A stretch of 64,000 nucleotides of DNA from Amycolatopsis orientalis DSM 40040 = KCTC 9412 (GTDB lineage: Bacteria > Actinomycetota > Actinomycetes > Mycobacteriales > Pseudonocardiaceae). Made by a program: the position numbers and the translations under genes. Below the pieces are notes generated by a model. That model was not told where the DNA came from. It made no database searches and saw only the letters and a list, made by a program, of their open reading frames with translations. Where the stretch lies: contig NZ_ASJB01000017.1 in NCBI RefSeq assembly GCF_000478275.1, positions 186,001 to 250,000 on the forward strand. Direction: 5' to 3'. This document shows, piece by piece, positions 55,070-64,000 of this stretch (positions within the stretch are counted from its first letter, which is position 1; each line of letters opens with the position of its first letter).

Positions 55070-55476
55070 TCACACGCGCAATACGCACAAGGAGTTCAAG
55101 ATCAGTCGGCCTTGCCGGTCCGGAGGTCTGGACGGTGCCGGCGGGGCGTGAGGGCCGGCTGGTTCGGCTGCCAGGTGCACCGGATCGGCTCGGCGTAACC
55201 GGAAAAGCAGTCCCAGCCCGGCGATCAGGGCGCCGATCGCACCGAGTACGGCGAGGCACAGGTGCAGAAAGCCGTGGTCGTCGTGCGGTGAGGTGGGATG
55301 GCTGCCGTCCTGCTTGGCGACTGTTCCTTCACCGTGTCCAGACTGGTGACCTGCGCCGCCGGGGACATCTCCGGCATGCCGGTCGACGTCGTGAGGTGAT
55401 GCATCGTGGTGAGGCAAAAGGCGAGCACGCCCAGCAGGACAACCCGCTGAGTTCTGCTGAGCGCGCTCGCCGTCAT
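55070..55476 (-). pseudogene. DUF6153-like membrane protein, frameshifted
   Basis: The start MTASALSRTQRVVLLGVLAF continues to about VKEQS, then the frame shifts and the C-terminal half (GFLHLCLAVLGAIGALIAGLGLLF) lies in another frame. The gene directly precedes the broken DUF305 gene on the same strand, a pairing that is common in actinomycetes, so the two decayed together. Confidence 0.7.
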
Positions 55477-55522
55477 GACCCAAGGTTACCCATCTGCTTC
55501 GGCATTGGCGCCGTCATGGCTT

Positions 55523-56776
55523 TCACACCGTCACCGGGGTGAGGCGTTCGGCGTTGTCGAGGGCGCGCAGGCACCAGGCGCAACCGGCGCCGATCACGGC
55601 GAGGGTGGCCCATGGTGCCGCTGGGACACCGGCATTTCTCGCGACGTCCAAGGCAGTCCCGGTGAGGAGGTTGCCGAGGAGGATGCCCACGCCGACCACG
55701 GTGTTGTAAAGCCCATAGTGCGTCGCGACCAGCTTGCCGCCGGACAGGGCGACGATCGTGTCCATTTCGAACGGGAAGACCACGATGGTCCCGAGTGCCA
55801 GCAGGGCCGCGGACAGAATGAGCGATACCCAGCTCACCGCCGGATCGCCCGTCGCGCCCGCGGTGAGCATGGGCGGCAGAAACGCCGCCCCCATGAACAG
55901 GAGACCGACCGCGAGACATCGTCCCGGTCCCCACCGATGCCGGCACCACGCGGTGATCCGCAGCTGTCCGGCGATCGCCAGTCCGCCGGACACCGCGAAC
56001 AGCAGCGCCACCAGTGTGGTGCCCGCCACTCCGGGCCCGCCGACCCGGCGAGCCTCGAGGGGGAGTGCGAGATAGACCTGGAACGACAGCACGTACGAGC
56101 CGATCATCGCGAGCGCGAACAGCACGAACGAGCGATTGCCGAACGCGGTCGCCCAGTCCTGCCGGATCGAGGTCCGCGCGGCAGGGTCGCTCTTGGCGCG
56201 CGAACGAGGGGGCAGGGACCGGATCTGCAGCACGGTCAGGACCGCGAACACCGCGGCTGCCACGAGGCAGGTCACCTGGAAGGCGACGCTCGTCAGGACG
56301 AGTCCGACCACTGGGCCCAGCAGGATGCCGGCCTGGTAGAACACGTTGAACAACGCGAAGGCTTCGACCCGCCGCTCTTCACCGGCGTCTTCGGCGAGGT
56401 AGGCCCGCACCGCGGGATTGAACAGCGCGCCCGCGAACCCGGTGGCCGCCGAGGCGATGATCAGGGCCGGAACCGAATCGACCAGGCCGAGCAGGGCGAA
56501 CCCGCCCGTTCGGAGCGCGCATCCGGCGACGATCAGCGGCTTGTAACCGAGCCTGTCGGCCAGCGTGCCACCAATGAGGAACATCCCCTGCTGGGAGAAG
56601 TTCCGTACGCCCAGGATCAGCCCCACTGCCCAGCCTGCCAGCGCCAGATTCGCCGACAGGTGCCCGGCGAGATAAGGCATCAGCATGTAGAAGCCCAGGT
56701 TGATGGTGAACTGGTTCAGCATCAACAGCTGGGAAGGCCGGTCAAACGACCGGAACTTGACGGCCAGATCCTTCAC
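55523..56776 (-). CDS. MFS transporter
   Basis: A 417-residue major facilitator with about twelve helices. The A-like motif lies in [12 protein letters not shown], and [19 protein letters not shown] is a typical MFS helix. It resembles drug/metabolite exporters. GTG 56776 overlaps the stop of the cysteine-synthase-like gene (GTGA), so it probably exports or imports that enzyme's product or substrate. No defect is visible despite decayed neighbours. Confidence 0.9.
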   Translation of the reverse strand: MKDLAVKFRSFDRPSQLLMLNQFTINLGFYMLMPYLAGHLSANLALAGWAVGLILGVRNFSQQGMFLIGGTLADRLGYKPLIVAGCALRTGGFALLGLVDSVPALIIASAATGFAGALFNPAVRAYLAEDAGEERRVEAFALFNVFYQAGILLGPVVGLVLTSVAFQVTCLVAAAVFAVLTVLQIRSLPPRSRAKSDPAARTSIRQDWATAFGNRSFVLFALAMIGSYVLSFQVYLALPLEARRVGGPGVAGTTLVALLFAVSGGLAIAGQLRITAWCRHRWGPGRCLAVGLLFMGAAFLPPMLTAGATGDPAVSWVSLILSAALLALGTIVVFPFEMDTIVALSGGKLVATHYGLYNTVVGVGILLGNLLTGTALDVARNAGVPAAPWATLAVIGAGCAWCLRALDNAERLTPVTV

Positions 56777-57891
56777 GCCCGCACTCCGGACGGGTCGACG
56801 ACGTGCGCGCACCGTGTCCACCGCTCGACGACCTGCGCGGCGGGATCGTCGACGACATCGGGCTCAGCCGCGGGGACCTGCCCGAGCAGGTCGTTCGCAG
56901 CGCAGTAGTCGTCGTTGTAGACGGTGTCGAAGTAGCGGTGAGGGCCGTCGGGGAAGATCGTGACGATCCGCGTGTCGACCTCTTCCGTCCTCGCCAGCCA
57001 ACCGGCTACGAGCGCTACCGCTCCGACGCTCCAGCCCCCGGTCGCGTGGTGTGACGCGGCGAGACGACGGCAGTTCCACACCGCCTCGGCCGGGGCGACC
57101 CAGTGGACCTCGTCGAAGCCGCCGTAATCCACATTGCGGGGGTAGATGCTGGATCCGAGCCCTCGCATCAGCCGTGGGCGCGCCGGCTGCCCGAAGATCG
57201 TGGACCCGACGGTGTCGACACCGATGACCTTCAACTGCGGGTAGTGCGTGCGCAGGACTCGCGAAACGCCTGCCGAATGGCCGCCGGTACCGACCGAGCA
57301 CACCAGGATGTCGACGCGGTCGAGCTGCGCCACCAGCTCGAGCGCGAGCGGCGCGTAGGCGTCCACGTTGTCCGGGTTGTTGTACTGGTCGGGGCAATAC
57401 GCGCCGGGTTCTTCGGCGAGGAGCTGCCGCACTCGTTCCCGGCGTGCCTGCTGCCAGCCCCCGCTGGGGTGCGGGGTGGTGACGAGCTCGACGCGAGCTC
57501 CGTGAGCGGCCAGCATCCGGTGCACGATCGGCTCGAGGCCCGGGTCGGTGACCACGGTGACCGGATGGCCGTAGACGATCCCGGCGAGCGCCAAGCCGAG
57601 CCCCAGTGTTCCGCTTGTCGACTCGACGATCCGCGCTCCCGGAGCCAGGTCGCCCCGTTCCCGTGCCCGGGAAATCATGTGCAGGGCCGGGCGGTCTTTC
57701 ATGCCGCCGGGATTGAATCCTTCGAGCTTCGCCCAGAAGCCGCGGCCGGGCTCGGTATCCGGCTCATCGATCCACAGCACCGGGGTATTGCCCACAGCAC
57801 TCGCCGGATTCCGGCCGTGTGTGATGGTCCGTTGGCCCGGGAGGATGTTCCCGGGCAGGGTCGAGCCGTCGGCGGACAAGGGTGTCCTCAT
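56773..57891 (-). CDS. PLP-dependent cysteine synthase-like enzyme
   Basis: A 372-residue fold type II PLP enzyme. The PLP Lys is in [12 protein letters not shown], the substrate loop is [13 protein letters not shown], and the phosphate cradle is [11 protein letters not shown]. It differs from CysK in its long C-terminal extension. Such enzymes make cysteine, diaminopropionate or degrade Cys derivatives; the exact reaction is unknown. ATG 57891 follows AAAGAG. It is the middle gene of a three-gene operon with a His-rich secreted protein and an MFS transporter. Confidence 0.88.
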   Translation of the reverse strand: MRTPLSADGSTLPGNILPGQRTITHGRNPASAVGNTPVLWIDEPDTEPGRGFWAKLEGFNPGGMKDRPALHMISRARERGDLAPGARIVESTSGTLGLGLALAGIVYGHPVTVVTDPGLEPIVHRMLAAHGARVELVTTPHPSGGWQQARRERVRQLLAEEPGAYCPDQYNNPDNVDAYAPLALELVAQLDRVDILVCSVGTGGHSAGVSRVLRTHYPQLKVIGVDTVGSTIFGQPARPRLMRGLGSSIYPRNVDYGGFDEVHWVAPAEAVWNCRRLAASHHATGGWSVGAVALVAGWLARTEEVDTRIVTIFPDGPHRYFDTVYNDDYCAANDLLGQVPAAEPDVVDDPAAQVVERWTRCAHVVDPSGVRA

Positions 57892-57965
57892 CGAGATCTC
57901 TTTCACTGAATCGTCGCGAGGCGCGACGATTGGACGGACGTGAACGGCTGAGGTGTTCAGCCCGA

Positions 57966-58328
57966 TCACGTTCGCGTGACACAGATCTCGATAAGTAAGG
58001 CGCGCCCGGGTCTGCAAGGATCCCGCCCCGCGCTCTCAAAGCCGGAGCAGTGGACCGATGACCGGAATAATCCGGTAAACGAATTCTCGGGAGGGATCGC
58101 CGACCACGTGGTATCCGTCGCTCCTCGCGTACCGCGGTTAATGACGTCCGTGGTCTCAGGTTGCTTGTGCGCGTGGTGGTCCGGCTCGCAGTCGTCGGTC
58201 GGCGGTGCATGCGTCGCGAGGCTGGTGGTGACATGCTCGTCCGCGTGGGCGTGTGCTTGCGGGAAACATTGCCCCAGCTGCAGAGAGAGAAGGCAAAAGA
58301 GCAGAGCGATGAGCCACAGCATGGACAT
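57966..58328 (-). CDS. Small His-rich secreted protein
   Basis: A 120-residue protein. A hydrophobic signal ([17 protein letters not shown]) is followed by HAHADEH, then [13 protein letters not shown], clusters of His, Asp and Cys suited to metal binding. It ends [13 protein letters not shown]. It lies 74 bases upstream of the PLP enzyme on the same strand. No known family name; a metal-binding or metal-sensing role is inference. ATG 58328 is chosen because the signal begins there; 58364 is an alternative. Confidence 0.65.
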   Translation of the reverse strand: MSMLWLIALLFCLLSLQLGQCFPQAHAHADEHVTTSLATHAPPTDDCEPDHHAHKQPETTDVINRGTRGATDTTWSAIPPENSFTGLFRSSVHCSGFESAGRDPCRPGRALLIEICVTRT

Positions 58329-58767
58329 CACTCTGCGACGCGGCGTAGTCGGATAGCCCCTCACAGTTATCGAACCGTATCAGCAAAGAACTCGCTTCTG
58401 CCACCTTTGGGCGCGCTGGTTCTGCTATTCGTGAAGAATTCACTCGGTTTCGCGGCCGACTACTACCGTAGGTAGTTGAGGCCGCATGGTATTTGAACAC
58501 ACTGTGATCGAATGCGGATCGGGTCACCATGGCGTTCCGGGATCCGGGAAAGTCGGCACTCGACCGACGGCACGTTGTTTGGTTTTGCGATTAATCGCTT
58601 CGGTGAGGTGAAAAAGGCGGGTGCGGAGTCATGTGGGACCCCGCACGCGCCTGCTCGCGCCGTCAACGGGGAGGGGCGGCGCGAGCGGCGTGGAATGCTT
58701 CGAGAGCGCCCTATCATGGGTGATACTAATTTCGCTAGTAGTTGCTTGGCAAGCCTGCTGCCCATGT
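58329..58767. other. Gene-free stretch
   Basis: About 440 bases of divergent composition, with a lower-GC part near 58370-58620. It probably carries the promoter of the leftward operon. No gene recognised. Confidence 0.4.
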
Positions 58768-59151
58768 TCAGTCGTGGCGGAGGAGACCGTCCAGGGTGAC
58801 TTGGACAAGTCGCCGGATCGTGCGCCGTCGGCGATCAGTGCCTGGATGAAACCCTTGAGATGCTCTTTTGGCGTGTTCGACGTGCTCGCCCTGGTGGAGC
58901 AAGGCGGACAGTTCGGTGCCGTGGTGTTCGTGGGAGATCAGGTCGTAGGTCTCCAGTGCAGCGGTGAGGCGGCCCAGCGGTTCGGCGGCGCGATCTTTCA
59001 CCGCGGTGAGCAGGCTCAGGTGGCGGGAGATCTGGCGCTGGCGCCAGGCGATCAGGCCACGTTCTCCGGCCAGTGTGGCAGCGGTGTCCAAGGCCGCGTC
59101 CGGCACCGCTTGCCGGTGCGTCTCGACCGACTCGATCCAGAGCTTGGGCAC
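58768..59151 (-). pseudogene. TetR regulator lacking its HTH
   Basis: It begins like a TetR protein (ALDTAATLAGERGL), then jumps to RQRQISRHLSLLTAVKDRA, so the recognition helices are missing by an internal deletion of about 27 codons. It ends in a frameshift after HQGEHVEHAK. It starts five bases after the broken membrane-protein gene, as an old operon. Confidence 0.75.
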
Positions 59152-59155
59152 TTGA

Positions 59156-59640
59156 TCAGCTTACCTGTGACCTGGGATACGGCTGCGCACGCTGCTTCGG
59201 TTTGCGCTGTCCGTAACGAGTCAGGCCCTGTGGTTTTGCAGACGGCCACGACGGTGGTCACCAGCAGAATCAGGATCGCGGCGGCGTCGACGATCGGTTG
59301 GACCCGCATTCCGGACAACGGCTCCAGTGGCAGGGAGGGCAGCGCGGCTGTTGTCGCGATGTGGCCGATCACCTGCGTGTGCACCAGCAGGACGATCGTG
59401 GCCAAAGTGGTGAGCAGAAGTTCGATCGTCACCCAGTAGCGCCGCAGCAGTCTCCATGCGGTTCCCCGGGACTGGACTAGCTCGGAGAGTGGGGCGGCGA
59501 AGCTCAGAGGCACGATCACGAATTTCGACACCATCTCTGTCGCGAGATAGGCCGGCGCGTGCCGGATGGCTGCCGCTCGGAGGCCGAGGCACGGATCGGG
59601 AGCTATCGTCGGCTAAGACGAGGCGGGGTCCACTCCCGAC
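59156..59640 (-). pseudogene. Integral membrane protein remnant (DUF2269-like)
   Basis: The C-terminal half remains: YLATEMVSKFVIVPLSFAAP, YWVTIELLLTTLATIVLLVH, VDAAAILILLVTTVVAV. A one-base insertion after AVCK moves the tail LTRYGQRKPKQRAQPYPR into another frame, ending at TGA 59156. The N-terminal half is absent. Confidence 0.7.
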
Positions 59641-59900
59641 CCGTGCGACGACCAGATTTCCATGTCCGTGCCTGGACGAACAGTGCAAAGAATCACGACA
59701 AGCGTGATCATTTCGTGCTTGATTGCCAAGGTCGCAACGCTTCCCAGGCGACGGGAACAGTGCGCGTAGTTTCGGCCGAGTATGCCAATTCATCATCGGA
59801 GGCACCTGAAGTATTACACGAAACTGCACGATGATCTCGCCGATCAACCAGGTGGAACATACATTTAGAGCCGCCGCTCAAGCGCCTTGGAGAAACACGT

Positions 59901-60587
59901 ATGCATAGTCGTGCAAACTTACACGTACCGCAGCTTGCACCGTCAAAGACCAAGCCGATCACAGTCGCATTGCTGGATCGGATTCCGCTGGTTCATCTGT
60001 CAGTTAAGGTTCTCGTCGCTGGCGTCGACGACCTGTGCTGGACGTGGTCCTCCACGAACCGCGAGGCGGCGTCCCGCGAGGCGGCGACCCGCCGCCCGGA
60101 CATCCTGCTGATCGAGTCGGGAATCGCGGTCGGCTGGGCCAGGCACACAGCCGGCGCTACGTCGAAGCTGGCCGGCACCGTGGTCGCACTGGTCGGCGCA
60201 GTGGATCACGTCGATCGGCTTGCCGACGTAGGTATCCGGCATATGATTCCGCGCACAGTGCATCCGAAAGATTTCGCCAACTTGGTGAGGCGTGCACACT
60301 GCGGGGATCCGCTAATTCCGGCGGAGATGCGCACTCCGTCGGGCAACGATCCATGTGCTCCGCAAGTCGACTGGACTCCGGCGTCTTTGACCGAACAGCA
60401 GCTGAGAGTATTACAGCTTATCGGCGGCGGCCTCAATAACAACGAGATCGCCAAACGATTGTCAGTATCGCAAGAGACTGTCCGCACTCACACGAAGAAC
60501 ATCTACCGTACACTACATGTCAGGAACAGAGCGCACGCGATTACTGTCGCATATGCGCAGGGGATCATGCGTCCAGTGCTGCGGTGA
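59901..60587 (+). CDS. Orphan LuxR regulator with degenerate receiver
   Basis: A 228-residue protein. The C-terminal LuxR HTH is complete (LTEQQLRVLQLIGGGLNNNEIAKRLSVSQETVRTHTKNIYRTL). The N-terminal 130 residues resemble a receiver (PITVALLDRIPLVHL, RRPDILLIESGIAVG) but the Asp that takes phosphate is replaced (LLIES). So it is likely phosphorylation-independent. No partner kinase is intact nearby. The role is unknown. Confidence 0.75.
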   Translation: MHSRANLHVPQLAPSKTKPITVALLDRIPLVHLSVKVLVAGVDDLCWTWSSTNREAASREAATRRPDILLIESGIAVGWARHTAGATSKLAGTVVALVGAVDHVDRLADVGIRHMIPRTVHPKDFANLVRRAHCGDPLIPAEMRTPSGNDPCAPQVDWTPASLTEQQLRVLQLIGGGLNNNEIAKRLSVSQETVRTHTKNIYRTLHVRNRAHAITVAYAQGIMRPVLR

Positions 60588-60650
60588 CCTTGCTTCTCGC
60601 CGCCGGCGGAACCTATTGATCGCCCGTTGTAAAGTGCAAGAGGAATGCAG

Positions 60651-60887
60651 ATGTCGAATGACCGGTCGGTGTTGGTGCATTGGGTGACTCGCGAGTTGGC
60701 TGTCGATCGCGATGGTGCACCTGAATCTGTGGCTTGCACCGGTGTCGAGTTCACCTACTGGATCGACGATCAGGTTCTCGGCACAACTTGGGTTCCTGTC
60801 AGCGAGGCGCCCAATTTTGCTGATGATGAAAAGCTGATCATGGCACTGCATAAATCATGGCGCTGGTCACACGGGTGTGCCTCGTAA
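60651..60887 (+). CDS. Hypothetical 78-residue protein
   Basis: Begins MSNDRSVLVHWVTRELAVD and ends WRWSHGCAS. ATG 60651 follows GAGG at good spacing. Acidic, with Trp-rich ends and no membrane segment. No family recognised. It is 63 bases after the LuxR gene, so may be co-transcribed. Confidence 0.5.
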   Translation: MSNDRSVLVHWVTRELAVDRDGAPESVACTGVEFTYWIDDQVLGTTWVPVSEAPNFADDEKLIMALHKSWRWSHGCAS

Positions 60888-61102
60888 GTCGCTTGCACTT
60901 GTTCCGTGGAGGACAATACCTGCGGATCCGACGGTGAGCGACCTCGCGCGGGTCTGGCTCGGCATGTCGCATCGGGCGCCACTCACTGGGCGCGTAGGTT
61001 CACCCTGTAGGGGTTTCGTCCTCGCGAAGCTGCGCCGACGGATGTAGTCTCGCTCGTTGTGACAAAGCCTCACCGACTGCTGCTTCTGTGGATACTCTGC
61101 AC

Positions 61103-61215
61103 ATCGAGTTTGTGGAAGGCTGTGTACCGATCGGCACTGGCCAAGGATGGCGCAGACGTAACTGGTCGAGTACTTCCCAAATTGGGCCACCATTGTGGGT
61201 ACTGCGTTGACTGGT
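61103..61215 (+). pseudogene. Remnant of a sensor-kinase N-terminus
   Basis: Bases 61103-61215 align with 52650-52760, the start of the intact sensor kinase: YRSALAK then, after a shift, WRRRNWSS against YRSSLVKGWRRRTWSNSF. The rest of the kinase is gone. Confidence 0.65.
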
Positions 61216-61282
61216 CGGCCGCCTGCTCCTGAATTGGCGGCACGTCAACGCCGGGTTTCCGCTGACTTTTCGACATAACGGA

Positions 61283-61314
61283 GGACCGCGAGGCGTCGAC
61301 GCGCCTCGCGGTCC
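61283..61314 (-). terminator. Hairpin downstream of the small secreted gene
   Basis: A perfect 13-bp stem (61283-61295 with 61302-61314) and 6-base loop TCGACG. It lies 68 bases beyond the stop of the leftward gene at 61382. Confidence 0.6.
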
Positions 61315-61381
61315 AGGTGCGGTCCACTCTCCCGAGTCTCCTGCTGATCAACAAGACCGGGTGTCAATCATCTCCGTCAGT

Positions 61382-61768
61382 TTAGGTCGACACGTGAGCC
61401 CACGGAGCGAAAACGACAATCTTCACGGTCGGCGCCTCGCCCTCCCTCGCGTATCGCTCGAAGAACTGTGCACCCCATTTCCCATCCGTCTTCACGAGGC
61501 CGAATAGCGTAATGACGCTACCATTCTTCTCGGCTCGCCCCATCAGAAAATCGGTCGCCTCCTTTCCTGCCTTATCGAGGTCGTCAGTGAAGTCGAGCAG
61601 TAGCTTTTGGTCGCCTCCCAATACAGGGATGGACTCAACGGGATGAGGCTCCTTGAAGGTCTGCCCCGGGACGACATCCGCGTGTGCCGCCGGTTGGGCG
61701 GTCAGTAGCGCGCCAGCTGCGATGATCGCAGAAATTACGGTTCGACGAAGCAAGTTCCGACTAATCAT
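61382..61768 (-). CDS. Small secreted protein of unknown function
   Basis: A 128-residue exported protein. The signal peptide is RRTVISAIIAAGALLTAQPAAHA. The mature part begins DVVPGQTFKEPHPV and includes GSVITLFGLVKTDGKW. No cysteines, no known domain. ATG 61768 is preferred over 61777. It appears intact inside a decayed region. Confidence 0.65.
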   Translation of the reverse strand: MISRNLLRRTVISAIIAAGALLTAQPAAHADVVPGQTFKEPHPVESIPVLGGDQKLLLDFTDDLDKAGKEATDFLMGRAEKNGSVITLFGLVKTDGKWGAQFFERYAREGEAPTVKIVVFAPWAHVST

Positions 61769-61943
61769 TGAAAGCATCTCTCAAACCCATATCCTAGCGT
61801 GCGGCGAATCGGCTTCTGCTGGTTAGTCTAAGATCAGAACAATCCTTGGGGCAACCTAGCGCGGAACGAAGTTCAGTTTTTCACTCTACGAAGGGAATTA
61901 CTCCATTCTCTTGAGTCTGCCGGGCCTCGGAGGCGCTGCCGCT

Positions 61944-62378
61944 TTACGTGCCGAACGTCAGGTCGACGCCTCTCCCGGAGCTGTCGGGATCAAGGCCGCC
62001 ACGGGTGCTCGGGTCATCCGTCGGCGCCCCGTTGGCCACGGCGCCCTGGGTCCCGGCCGGTGGCGGGGTACTCGACAGCACGACGCGCTCGACCCGCTCT
62101 GGGGCGTTCCGGACGATCGCGTCCACCTCCAGGTGATGACCTCTCTCCCACAACAACTTGAATTCAGCGGGGCGGGCGGTCTCCGAAGACGGCGTTAGAG
62201 CGATTGTCTCGGTACTGTGGCCCAGTACCTTCTCGTCGTACGCCACACGGCCGCCATCAGACGCGCCCAGGATTTCACCGCTGTAGTACCAGCCACTTCC
62301 GCAACCGGTTCCGGCCACACCGCGAACCGCCACCACAGCGACTGCGATCGTGCGCATGCGCGGGAACGAACGTTTCAC
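61944..62378 (-). pseudogene. Truncated copy of the alpha/beta hydrolase
   Basis: Residues match the N-terminal third of the intact gene at 49971: SGWYYSGEILGASDGGRVAYD against VGWYYSGEILSTSDGGQVSYD, then RNAPERVERVVLSSTPPPAGT. It then leaves the alignment after GAPTDDP, before the catalytic part, so it is non-functional. Confidence 0.8.
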
Positions 62379-62581
62379 GACGGCCTCACCGTGACTAATC
62401 CTTCGTGGATAGCTTCCTTCGTCGGTATGGTTGTGAGTGCGCGCACGAGACGTGAGCCGACGCCCGTCGGTCACCGGTTGGTCGAGCGGGAACCAAACAT
62501 CAGCCTTCTCGCCGCGTGCGGCAAAATGCGGTCGGTGCCGTGATCCAGGCTTGCGATCCCCCTTTGCGCAGAGCTACCGGT

Positions 62582-62700
62582 TTAGCCCACCGGAGGACAC
62601 TTGAGCTCGAGATAGGCGTTAAGACCGTTCGGCGACACCTTGGCGGACCCGATGATCACTGCGCGGGAGCGCCACGGTCCAGCAGTTCCCCGCAACGGAC
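62582..62700 (-). pseudogene. C-terminal scrap of the serine hydrolase copy
   Basis: GPWRSRAVIIGSAKVSPNG and ELKCPPVG match the C-terminal domain of the intact hydrolase at 48439 (GPWRSRATVIGAGKVTPDG, ELKCPLLVNG). It is upstream of the hydrolase scrap on the same strand, keeping the original gene order. Confidence 0.75.
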
Positions 62701-62744
62701 TCCCAGGGCTCGATGCGACGGTATTCGCGACCGGACATGGCGGC

Positions 62745-63065
62745 CTACGCCACGCGAACGACCGCACCAAGGCTGGCACGGTCAAGCCGGGGGAGACCTA
62801 CACCATGAACATTCCGCTCTACACCGTCGATCACGTTGTCCCGGCCGGCCATCGGCTTGGGGTAGTCATCGCGGGATCGGACGATTACGTCCCAGGAGGC
62901 GACGGTCGGTACACGGTCTCGCTCGGGCAGACCTCGTTGGGCGTTCCGATCGTCGGCGGCCAGGTGAACGCCGACGCGCCGGAGAATACCGCGGCCCTCG
63001 CCCGCGTGGCGCAGCGGGAAGGCGTCCGGCCGAGGCAGCTGCTCGATCTGCCGATGGCGAGGTGA
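62745..63065 (+). pseudogene. X-Pro dipeptidyl-peptidase C-terminal fragment
   Basis: The part VKPGETYTMNIPLYTVDHVV, PAGHRLGVVIAGSDDY and LGVPIVGG is typical of the C-terminal jelly-roll of S15 peptidases. The catalytic domain is not upstream, so it is a fragment. Confidence 0.65.
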
Positions 63066-63269
63066 GATGTGGGCTGCAGGGGCGACCCGTGGCGTGAGCA
63101 CCAGGGTGACCCCAAGGGCGGGGAGGCCCAGTCCCAGCGCGATCCGGTTCGCCGGCGCGAGATCCGGTTGCGGCCAGCGATCGGCGCTCGCTGGCGGCCA
63201 CACCGCCGCGCCGGATTCTGGAGCCGGGCCCGGCCAGCCAGCGCACGAGGACGTGCACTCGCTCACGCT

Positions 63270-64000
63270 TGGTGTCGTAGCCCACGATCGGTGCTACATG
63301 GCAGGCGGCCGCCAGGCCATTGGCGGCGCCGTCGTCCGTGCGGATGGCCAGGTCGAGATCCTGGCAGACGATTCCGGGTCGGCATAGTTGAATGTCTGCG
63401 GCTTGGCTTGGCCGGTGGTGGTGTCACGGGAGATGCCGAGGGGATTGCGCCAGTGGGCGAGTTCGTTCAGCCACTGGGCGAACTGGTGCATCCGCTTGTA
63501 TGCGGCGGCGGTCTCGAAAGGGCTGACAACAGAGGCTGAGTCCTATTTGCGGCCGCAGTAGCCGCCGGAGCCGACGCTGACCTGGACCCGGCACAGCGCT
63601 GCGACCGCGTCCTGCCGGTGGATCTCACAGGAGCCGACAGAGGCGCACCAACTAGTGAACATTTCGAGCACGGCCTCGCTGGCCGCGGCCGGGGCGGCGA
63701 GAAACCGCCTGCGGTATGCCGCAGCGTCCATCGTCTCGTCCAGTGCCGATGCGCGTACGTGCCTGCCGAACCGTGCCGGATACCTCAGGCCTAACAGGGT
63801 GCCGTGGAGGAATTCATAGATCTTGGTCTGGTCAACGCTTAGGACTTGGCGGAGATAGTCGCAGGTCCCGAGCGCTGTCGTTGTTGCTCAGAAGGCCAGC
63901 ATGTATAGAGCCAGAATCTGTCGCGCACGCTGCGCGCGACAGTGCGCAGGTGAGCGGAGCCGGGTTGGCCGGGCCGAATGAAAGGCTCGCCATCATCCCG
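63270..64000 (-). pseudogene. Unrecognised gene with in-frame stops (runs off the window)
   Basis: A minus-strand frame reads through RARQILALYMLAF, a TGA, then CDYLRQVLSVDQTKIYEFLH, LRYPARFGRHVRASALDETM, a TAG at 63543-63545, then FETAAAYKRMHQFAQWLNEL and HWRNPLGISRD. After FNYADPE it shifts to a frame with DLDLAIRTDDAANGLAAACH. Continuous protein-like character across two stops and one shift suggests one decayed gene. No family recognised. Confidence 0.5.

Noticed and set aside
27332..64000. A duplicated tRNA-Glu 3' end as attR
   Set aside because: Looked for GGTTCGAATCCCATCGGG and its complement to the right and found no copy; the far end is probably outside the window.

Overview
The window looks like a high-GC actinomycete chromosome of the Pseudonocardiales, most like Amycolatopsis. 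This is inferred from gene content (F420-type LLM oxidoreductases, DUF397/XRE-DUF5753 pairs, class E sortase, many GTG starts and ATGA/GTGA overlaps), not from a database search.

Region 1 (1-27 kb) is conserved core. It holds branched-chain amino acid genes ilvB (5' cut by the window edge), ilvN, ilvC, leuB and a citramalate synthase (cimA), plus serA for serine. The cimA gene is preceded by an apparent attenuator: a short leader peptide with three consecutive Ile codons, a nested hairpin and a U-tract terminator. Between these genes lie housekeeping and accessory genes: tandem SnoaL protein, zinc-free MDR oxidoreductase, an LLM-LLM-ankyrin operon divergent from its likely TetR regulator, a large secreted subtilisin, DUF397/XRE regulators, a SEFIR-TPR protein convergent with a STAND ATPase, an FAH-family hydrolase, an FAD monooxygenase and a HAD phosphatase. 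Long perfect hairpins with a TGAAGG...CCTTCA core recur between genes here.

Region 2 (27-30 kb) is a junction. tRNA-Gln and tRNA-Glu are followed by a large serine recombinase whose reading frame ends inside tRNA-Glu on the opposite strand. It is ATGA-coupled to a small upstream gene. This marks one end of an integrated element; no second copy of the tRNA 3' end was seen in the window.

Region 3 (30-54 kb) is an accessory island. It has extra Mur ligases (MurC-like, MurD-like), a TrpC-like protein lacking catalytic residues, a class B penicillin-binding protein, an IS66 remnant and an iron-ADH-like protein. Next comes a cell-surface block: a secreted Ig-like protein, a GT-C-type membrane protein, a processive GT2 glycosyltransferase, a 56-residue protein that is little more than a LAVTG sorting signal, a UDP-GlcNAc 2-epimerase, a class E sortase and a 51-residue membrane protein. 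The last four are tightly packed. I propose that this block makes and anchors a wall glycan. A secreted serine hydrolase/alpha-beta hydrolase pair and a NarL-type two-component system follow.

Region 4 (54-64 kb) is heavily decayed. It contains broken DUF305, DUF6153, TetR, membrane-protein and peptidase genes, and a degraded second copy of parts of the hydrolase pair and the sensor kinase from region 3. An apparently intact operon (His-rich secreted protein, cysteine-synthase-like enzyme, MFS transporter) and an orphan LuxR regulator lie among them. No rRNA, CRISPR array or complete natural-product cluster was seen.
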